Below, one piece after another: positions 46,576-49,930 of a DNA stretch of 49,930 nt. A program made the translations under genes and the position numbers. Source of the stretch: Novosphingobium sp. (GTDB lineage: Bacteria > Pseudomonadota > Alphaproteobacteria > Sphingomonadales > Sphingomonadaceae). The notes below the pieces were generated by a model that saw nothing but the letters and a program-made list of their open reading frames with translations, was not told where the DNA came from and did no database searches. Position 1 is the first letter of the stretch, and each line of letters starts with the position of its first letter. Location: assembly GCF_025351285.1 (NCBI RefSeq), contig NZ_JANXWG010000041.1:1-49930 (forward strand), read 5' to 3'.

Positions 46576-47130
46576 ATGATCGAAACCGAACGTCTCTACT
46601 TGCGCGAATGGCGCAATGACGATGTGGCGGCGCTGCACCAGATCTGTACCGACCCGCGCGTGATGGAATTCCTGGGCCCGCTGCAAACCCGCGCCGAAGT
46701 GTCCAGCGCGATCGACCGCCAGCGCGGCTACCAGCACATGTACGGCCACTGCTATTGGGCAATCGAGCGCAAGAGCGACGAACGCCTGCTCGGCTTCTGC
46801 GGCATCCAGCCCGAGCCGCCAGGCACGCCGATCGCCGGAAAACCAGACGTGGGTTGGCGGCTGGCGCACGATGTCTGGGGCAAGGGCTATGCGCTCGAAG
46901 CCGCGCGCGCGGCGATCGACTGGGGCTTTGCCCAGCTCCACGCCGAAGACGCGCTGTGGGCGATTACCGTGCCCGCCAACCGCCGCTCGTGGGGCCTGAT
47001 GGAGCGGCTGGGCATGCAGCGCCGCCGCGATCTCGATTTCGACCATCCCAGCGTGCCGTCCGGCGATCCGCTGGGCCCGCACATCGCCTATACCATCGCG
47101 CGCAGCGCATGGAACGGAGTCCACGGATGA
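46576..47130 (+). CDS. GNAT N-acetyltransferase (RimJ/RimL-like)
   Basis: A 184-residue acetyl-CoA-dependent transferase. It begins IETERLYLREWRNDDVAAL, contains WAIERKSDERLLGFCGIQPE and the acyl-CoA binding segment DVGWRLAHDVWGKGYALEAA with ARAAIDWGFAQLHAEDALWA, and ends ERLGMQRRRDLDFDHPSVP, the usual 'n.aS.rvleklGF' end. Such proteins modify proteins, antibiotics or small molecules; the substrate is not evident. It starts ten bases after hemB, and its TGA overlaps the carbonic anhydrase start (ATGA). Confidence 0.88.
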   Translation: MIETERLYLREWRNDDVAALHQICTDPRVMEFLGPLQTRAEVSSAIDRQRGYQHMYGHCYWAIERKSDERLLGFCGIQPEPPGTPIAGKPDVGWRLAHDVWGKGYALEAARAAIDWGFAQLHAEDALWAITVPANRRSWGLMERLGMQRRRDLDFDHPSVPSGDPLGPHIAYTIARSAWNGVHG

Positions 47131-47711
47131 CCCGAGCAGACGTCACCATCGTTTCGATCCGCGGCCACACCCCGAAAATCCACGAGTCCGCGTTCATCGC
47201 GCCGGGCTGTCGGATCATCGGCAATGTAGAGATCGGGCCCGACGCCTCGATCTGGTACAATTGCGTGATCCGCGGCGATGTGAACGCGATCCGCATCGGC
47301 GCGCGCAGCAACATCCAGGACGGCAGCGTGATCCACTGCGACAGCCCCATGCCCGGCGCGCCAGACGGCTTCCCCACGATGATCGGCGAGGATGTGCTGG
47401 TCGGCCACATGGCGATGATCCACGGCTGCGTGCTGCACGACCGCGCTTTCGTCGGTCTTTCCACCACGGTGATGAACGGCTGCGTGATCGAAAGCGACGG
47501 CATGCTCGGCGCGGGCGCGCTGCTCACCCCCGGCAAGCGCATCGCCACCGGCCAGCTATGGACCGGCCGCCCTGCCGCTTATGCGCGCGATCTCAACGAG
47601 CGGGCGATTGCCGAAATGCGGCTGGGCGTGGCACACTATGTCGAAAACGGCCGCGCCCATGCCGCTGCCTTGCGCGCCGAGCCGGACCCCGTTGGCGCGA
47701 CCACCGACTGA
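47127..47711 (+). CDS. Gamma-class carbonic anhydrase-family protein
   Basis: A 194-residue left-handed beta-helix of hexapeptide repeats (ESAFIAPGCRIIGNVEIGPD, ASIWYNCVIRGDVNAIRIGA, IGEDVLVGHMAMIHGCVLHD). The three zinc histidines are H70 (SVIHCD), H94 and H99 (GHMAMIHGC), spaced as in the Methanosarcina enzyme Cam. It should bind zinc and may hydrate CO2, though many bacterial homologues have not been shown to do so. A ribosome site (GGAACGGAG) precedes the ATG, which overlaps the previous stop. The final 53 bases overlap the DUF167 gene. Confidence 0.9.
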   Translation: MTRADVTIVSIRGHTPKIHESAFIAPGCRIIGNVEIGPDASIWYNCVIRGDVNAIRIGARSNIQDGSVIHCDSPMPGAPDGFPTMIGEDVLVGHMAMIHGCVLHDRAFVGLSTTVMNGCVIESDGMLGAGALLTPGKRIATGQLWTGRPAAYARDLNERAIAEMRLGVAHYVENGRAHAAALRAEPDPVGATTD

Positions 47712-47970
47712 CCTGCCCGACGCCGCGCAATTGCGCGCGCTGATCGATGACGAAGGGCGGCTGGCGGTGCGCGTCACTCCCGGTGCTCGGGTCGAATCCC
47801 TGACCATCGACAGCGGCCAGGCCATCGCCAAAGTCCGCGCCAAGCCCGAGGACGGCAAGGCCAACGCGGCGGTGATCGCGCTGGTGGCACGCGCGCTGGA
47901 CGCGGCCCCATCGACGATCACCTTGTTGCGCGGCGCAACTTCTCGCCAGAAGTTGCTGCGGATCGGCTAA
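47659..47970 (+). CDS. DUF167 (YggU)-family protein
   Basis: About 103 residues, ending in the DUF167 domain (GRLAVRVTPGARVESLTIDS, AIAKVRAKPEDGKANAAVIA, LVARALDAAPSTITLLRGAT, SRQKLLRI). Function is unknown. It starts in the carbonic anhydrase gene, either at ATG 47659 or at TTG 47692 (92 residues); the first is arbitrary. The two stops are 259 bases apart and the DUF1993 stop follows on the other strand with one base between. Confidence 0.85.
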   Translation: MPLPCAPSRTPLARPPTDLPDAAQLRALIDDEGRLAVRVTPGARVESLTIDSGQAIAKVRAKPEDGKANAAVIALVARALDAAPSTITLLRGATSRQKLLRIG

Positions 47971-47971
47971 C

Positions 47972-48448
47972 TCAGGCCGGTTCGGGCGCCTTGCGCATAT
48001 AACGCAGGCCGTATGACAAGTAATCGATCTTGCCCAACGGCACAGCTTCCTTGCGCAGGATCGCGTATGCCATGCCCACGTGGAAATAGAACTGCGCCAG
48101 CGACCAGTCGCGCGCATATTCCATTGCGGTGAAATCGAAGGTCATGCCGTTGGGCAGGTCGAGCGCCACCGCGCTGTCGGGCGCGGCGATATCCGCTTCG
48201 GTCACGGTCTGAAGGAACGCGATCGTCGTCGCGATCCGCTCCTTGGCGGCAGCGATCGTCGCATCGTTGTCGTCCGACAGCACCAGAGACTTGGTGGTCA
48301 ACCGCTTGGCAAGACCCGTCGCCTGATCGCAAGCAACGCGCACTTGTGCGGAAAGCGGGAACATATCGTCGGCCAGCTTCGCTTCGAGGATGGCATCTCC
48401 GCCCTTTTCCGCAGCTTTGTCGAGCCAGCCCGATAGCGCGCCCAGCAT
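47972..48448 (-). CDS. DUF1993-family protein, probably 5'-truncated by a nonsense codon
   Basis: An open frame of 158 residues. It matches the DUF1993 family (MLGALSGWLDKAAEKGGDAI, LADDMFPLSAQVRVACDQAT, GMTFDFTAMEYARDWSLAQF, YFHVGMAYAILRKEAVPLGK), a fold related to DinB proteins. The family's N-terminus normally continues about 13 residues before the MLGAL segment; here those codons exist upstream but are separated by an in-frame TAA (48455-48457). The first ATG after that stop (48446-48448) has no good ribosome site. The gene may be a pseudogene, or translation may restart after the short upstream peptide. Confidence 0.7.
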   Translation of the reverse strand: MLGALSGWLDKAAEKGGDAILEAKLADDMFPLSAQVRVACDQATGLAKRLTTKSLVLSDDNDATIAAAKERIATTIAFLQTVTEADIAAPDSAVALDLPNGMTFDFTAMEYARDWSLAQFYFHVGMAYAILRKEAVPLGKIDYLSYGLRYMRKAPEPA

Positions 48449-48454
48449 CTGGAC

Positions 48455-48487
48455 TTACGTGATGATCGTCATTGCGTGCAGGTTCAT
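48455..48487 (-). other. Disrupted 5' end of the DUF1993 gene
   Basis: An ATG at 48485-48487 with ribosome site GGGAGAG seven bases upstream opens a ten-codon frame, MNLHAMTIIT, ended by TAA at 48457-48455. It continues in frame into VQMLGALSGWLDKA after the stop, giving the pattern M-x-LHA-x-T-x3-[aromatic]-VQMLG that the family shows with Tyr or Phe at the stop position. TAC or TAT (Tyr) to TAA is a one-base change. The alternative is a short leader peptide. Confidence 0.6.
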
Positions 48488-48554
48488 GGTATCTCTCCCA
48501 GGAAGGTTGTGATTCGCAACCTATCGCCAGAGACGGCCGAGCGCCAGCACCAAA

Positions 48555-49817
48555 TCACCGATCGGGCTGTGACCATGGCTGCGGGCCGAAGCGATGCTCG
48601 ATCGCGCGCAAGGCTAGCCCCAGCGCTACACCCGTGCCGATCGCCACGGTCAGATCGGCCAGCACCGTCAGCACGAGCGTGACCAGCAACAACACCCGGT
48701 CCGCCAACGGTTCGCGCCAATAGACACGCCATTTGTGCGGCTCGCTCATGTTCCAGGCGGTCAACAGCAGGACCGCCGCCAGCGCTGGCATCGCCAGATA
48801 GCCAGCCAACGGCGCGGCCAGCAGCATCGCCAGCAGGATCACCAGTGCATGGACCAGCCCCGCAACCGGCGTCCGCCCGCCCGCACCCACATTGGTGGCG
48901 GTGCGCGCGATTGCGCCGGTCGCGGGCAAGCCGCCGAACAGCGCGGAGGCGATATTGGCCCAGCCTTGCGCCATGACTTCGGCATTGGGGCGGTGGCTTC
49001 CCCCGATCAGCCGATCCGCCACCATCGCCGAAAGCAGCGATTCGATCGCGGCGAGGAATGCGATGACAAAGGCGGAGGGCAGCAGTTCGGTGACCCGGGC
49101 TATGCTGACTGCGGGAAGGGCAGGCCAAGGAAGATGGCTCGGCAGGGCCCCGTACCGCGATCCGATCGTATCAACCGATAGGTGCGCCAGCAGCGCAATC
49201 GCCGAAACCGCACCGACCGCGACGATCAAGCCCGGAAAGCGCGGAAATGCCCGCCGCAACGCCACGATCAGCGCCATCGCCAGCAACCCGCACCCCAGCA
49301 CCACCAAGCTCGCACTCGCCCGCGCTGCCCACAGCGCACCCATCTTGGCGAGAAATTCCGCCGGCAGCACCGCCACATGCAGCCCGAACAAGTCCTTGAG
49401 CTGGCTCGACCCGATGATCACCGCAATGCCGATGGTAAAGCCGTTGACCACCGCCTCGGGCACATAAGCCACCAGGTTGCCCGCGCGTAGCAACCCCGCG
49501 ATCACCAGGATCACCCCCGCCATCAGCGTCGCCAGCACCAGCCCGTCATATCCATGCCGCGCGATCACGCCGTAAACCACGACGATAAACGCTCCCGTCG
49601 GCCCGCCGATCTGCACTCGGCTGCCGCCCAACAGCGAAATCAGAAACCCGCCGACGATCGCGGTGATCAGCCCATTGGCCGGATCGGCCCCCGAAGCGAT
49701 CGCGATGGCAATGCTCAGCGGCAAAGCCACCATCGCCACGGTCAGGCCCGCCAAGGCGTCAGACGTGAACTGGCCGAATGTGTAGCCGGGCAGGGTAGTC
49801 AGCAATTTCGGCTTCAC
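48555..49817 (-). CDS. SulP-family anion transporter lacking the STAS domain
   Basis: A 420-residue SLC26/SulP transporter with about ten to eleven membrane helices. Marks: LTVAMVALPLSIAIAIASGA, GLITAIVGGFLISLLGGSRV, QIGGPTGAFIVVVYG, VPEAVVNGFTIGIAVIIGSS, AIESLLSAMVADRLIGG and NIASALFGGLPATGAIARTA. The family imports sulfate, bicarbonate or other anions. Most members end with a cytoplasmic STAS domain of about 100 residues; here the frame ends (HRFGPQPWSQPDR) just after the last helix. The start is the GTG at 49815-49817 with GGGGAAAG upstream; a TTG at 49829 is also possible. DUF1993 follows after 67 bases. Confidence 0.86.
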   Translation of the reverse strand: MKPKLLTTLPGYTFGQFTSDALAGLTVAMVALPLSIAIAIASGADPANGLITAIVGGFLISLLGGSRVQIGGPTGAFIVVVYGVIARHGYDGLVLATLMAGVILVIAGLLRAGNLVAYVPEAVVNGFTIGIAVIIGSSQLKDLFGLHVAVLPAEFLAKMGALWAARASASLVVLGCGLLAMALIVALRRAFPRFPGLIVAVGAVSAIALLAHLSVDTIGSRYGALPSHLPWPALPAVSIARVTELLPSAFVIAFLAAIESLLSAMVADRLIGGSHRPNAEVMAQGWANIASALFGGLPATGAIARTATNVGAGGRTPVAGLVHALVILLAMLLAAPLAGYLAMPALAAVLLLTAWNMSEPHKWRVYWREPLADRVLLLVTLVLTVLADLTVAIGTGVALGLALRAIEHRFGPQPWSQPDR

Positions 49818-49867
49818 GACTTTCCCCAAACCCCGACCATGCGACCCGAATGGCCTCCATCCCCGTT

Positions 49868-49930
49868 CGTGTCGAGCGAAGTCGAGACACGTCAGCGCCA
49901 GGCCAGCGTGTCTCGACTTCGCTCGACACG
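49868..49930. repeat. Large extragenic palindrome (sphingomonad REP-like), cut by the window edge
   Basis: Two perfectly complementary 24-base arms (49868-49891 and 49907-49930) flank a 15-base spacer; each arm contains GTCGAGCGAAGTCGAGAC. The repeat probably continues past the end. I believe similar GTGTCTCGACTTCGCTCGAC palindromes are scattered between genes in sphingomonad genomes. It is upstream of the SulP start and may act as a terminator for a gene outside the window. Confidence 0.8.

Noticed and set aside
48071..48086. CACGTGGAAA near 48077 as a fifth parS
   Set aside because: Only the right half resembles parS; the left half (ATGCC) does not, and it lies in conserved DUF1993 coding sequence.
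48488..48554. A frameshifted STAS domain for the SulP gene
   Set aside because: The 67 bases after the stop are too short and none of the frames resembles STAS.

Overview
The window is a 49.9 kb piece of a GC-rich bacterial chromosome, most likely from a sphingomonad (Alphaproteobacteria, order Sphingomonadales; Novosphingobium/Sphingomonas-like). I base this on gene content and order: mnmE-mnmG-rsmG-parA-parB with parS sites, rho next to hemJ, proA/nadD/rsfS/rlmH/envC/ctpA in one run, fdxA and carD beside a SUV3-like helicase, a COQ7-type ubiquinone hydroxylase, a DUF6489 protein, and a terminal palindrome of a type I associate with sphingomonad genomes. No database search was possible, so the genus is inference. 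I saw no rRNA, tRNA, CRISPR array, phage gene, transposase or insertion sequence; this is mostly core chromosome.

Layout. 1-3.2 kb: the end of a serine hydrolase and an exported S9 peptidase whose DNA is visibly less GC-rich than its surroundings. 3.2-8.3 kb: a CDF metal pump and pdxH on the minus strand, then a J-domain chaperone, a YihY/BrkB membrane protein and fabI on the plus strand in an overlapping run, then an exported protein of unknown role. 8.5-16.3 kb: a long minus-strand run read as proA > aldo/keto reductase > nadD > rsfS > rlmH > envC-like > ctpA > dsbB > coq7 (amino-acid and NAD synthesis, ribosome assembly, cell-wall and envelope processing, ubiquinone). 16.6-18.2 kb: an M23 peptidase overlapping a bactofilin gene. 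18.2-21 kb: rho, a small exported protein, hemJ and an NTF2-like protein. 21-25 kb: a TPR/aspartyl beta-hydroxylase protein, an FMN glutamate-synthase-like protein coupled to a dienelactone hydrolase, and DUF6489. 25-30.7 kb: the mnmE-mnmG-rsmG-parA-parB block with three perfect parS sites.

30.8-39.4 kb: two acyl-CoA dehydrogenases (one carrying a fourth, near-consensus parS site inside its coding sequence), a glycine-zipper protein, free methionine-R-sulfoxide reductase, a PQQ-type sugar dehydrogenase, a DUF815 ATPase, a tsaC/Sua5 gene and a DUF2807 lipoprotein. 39.5-43.7 kb: carD, fdxA, an S4 RNA-binding protein and a SUV3-like helicase. 43.9-48 kb: a second M23 peptidase, hemB, a GNAT acetyltransferase, a gamma-class carbonic anhydrase and DUF167. 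48-49.9 kb: a DUF1993 gene interrupted near its start by a TAA codon, a SulP transporter lacking the STAS domain, and half or more of a large extragenic palindrome.

The main coherent system is the chromosome-partition locus: ParA, ParB and clustered parS, which implies that the replication origin lies near but was not seen in this window. Points most worth a second look are the distal parS-like site inside an acyl-CoA dehydrogenase gene, a perfect AT-rich palindrome between parB and the first acyl-CoA dehydrogenase, and the interrupted DUF1993 gene. I did not find a clearly new multi-gene defence or mobile system.
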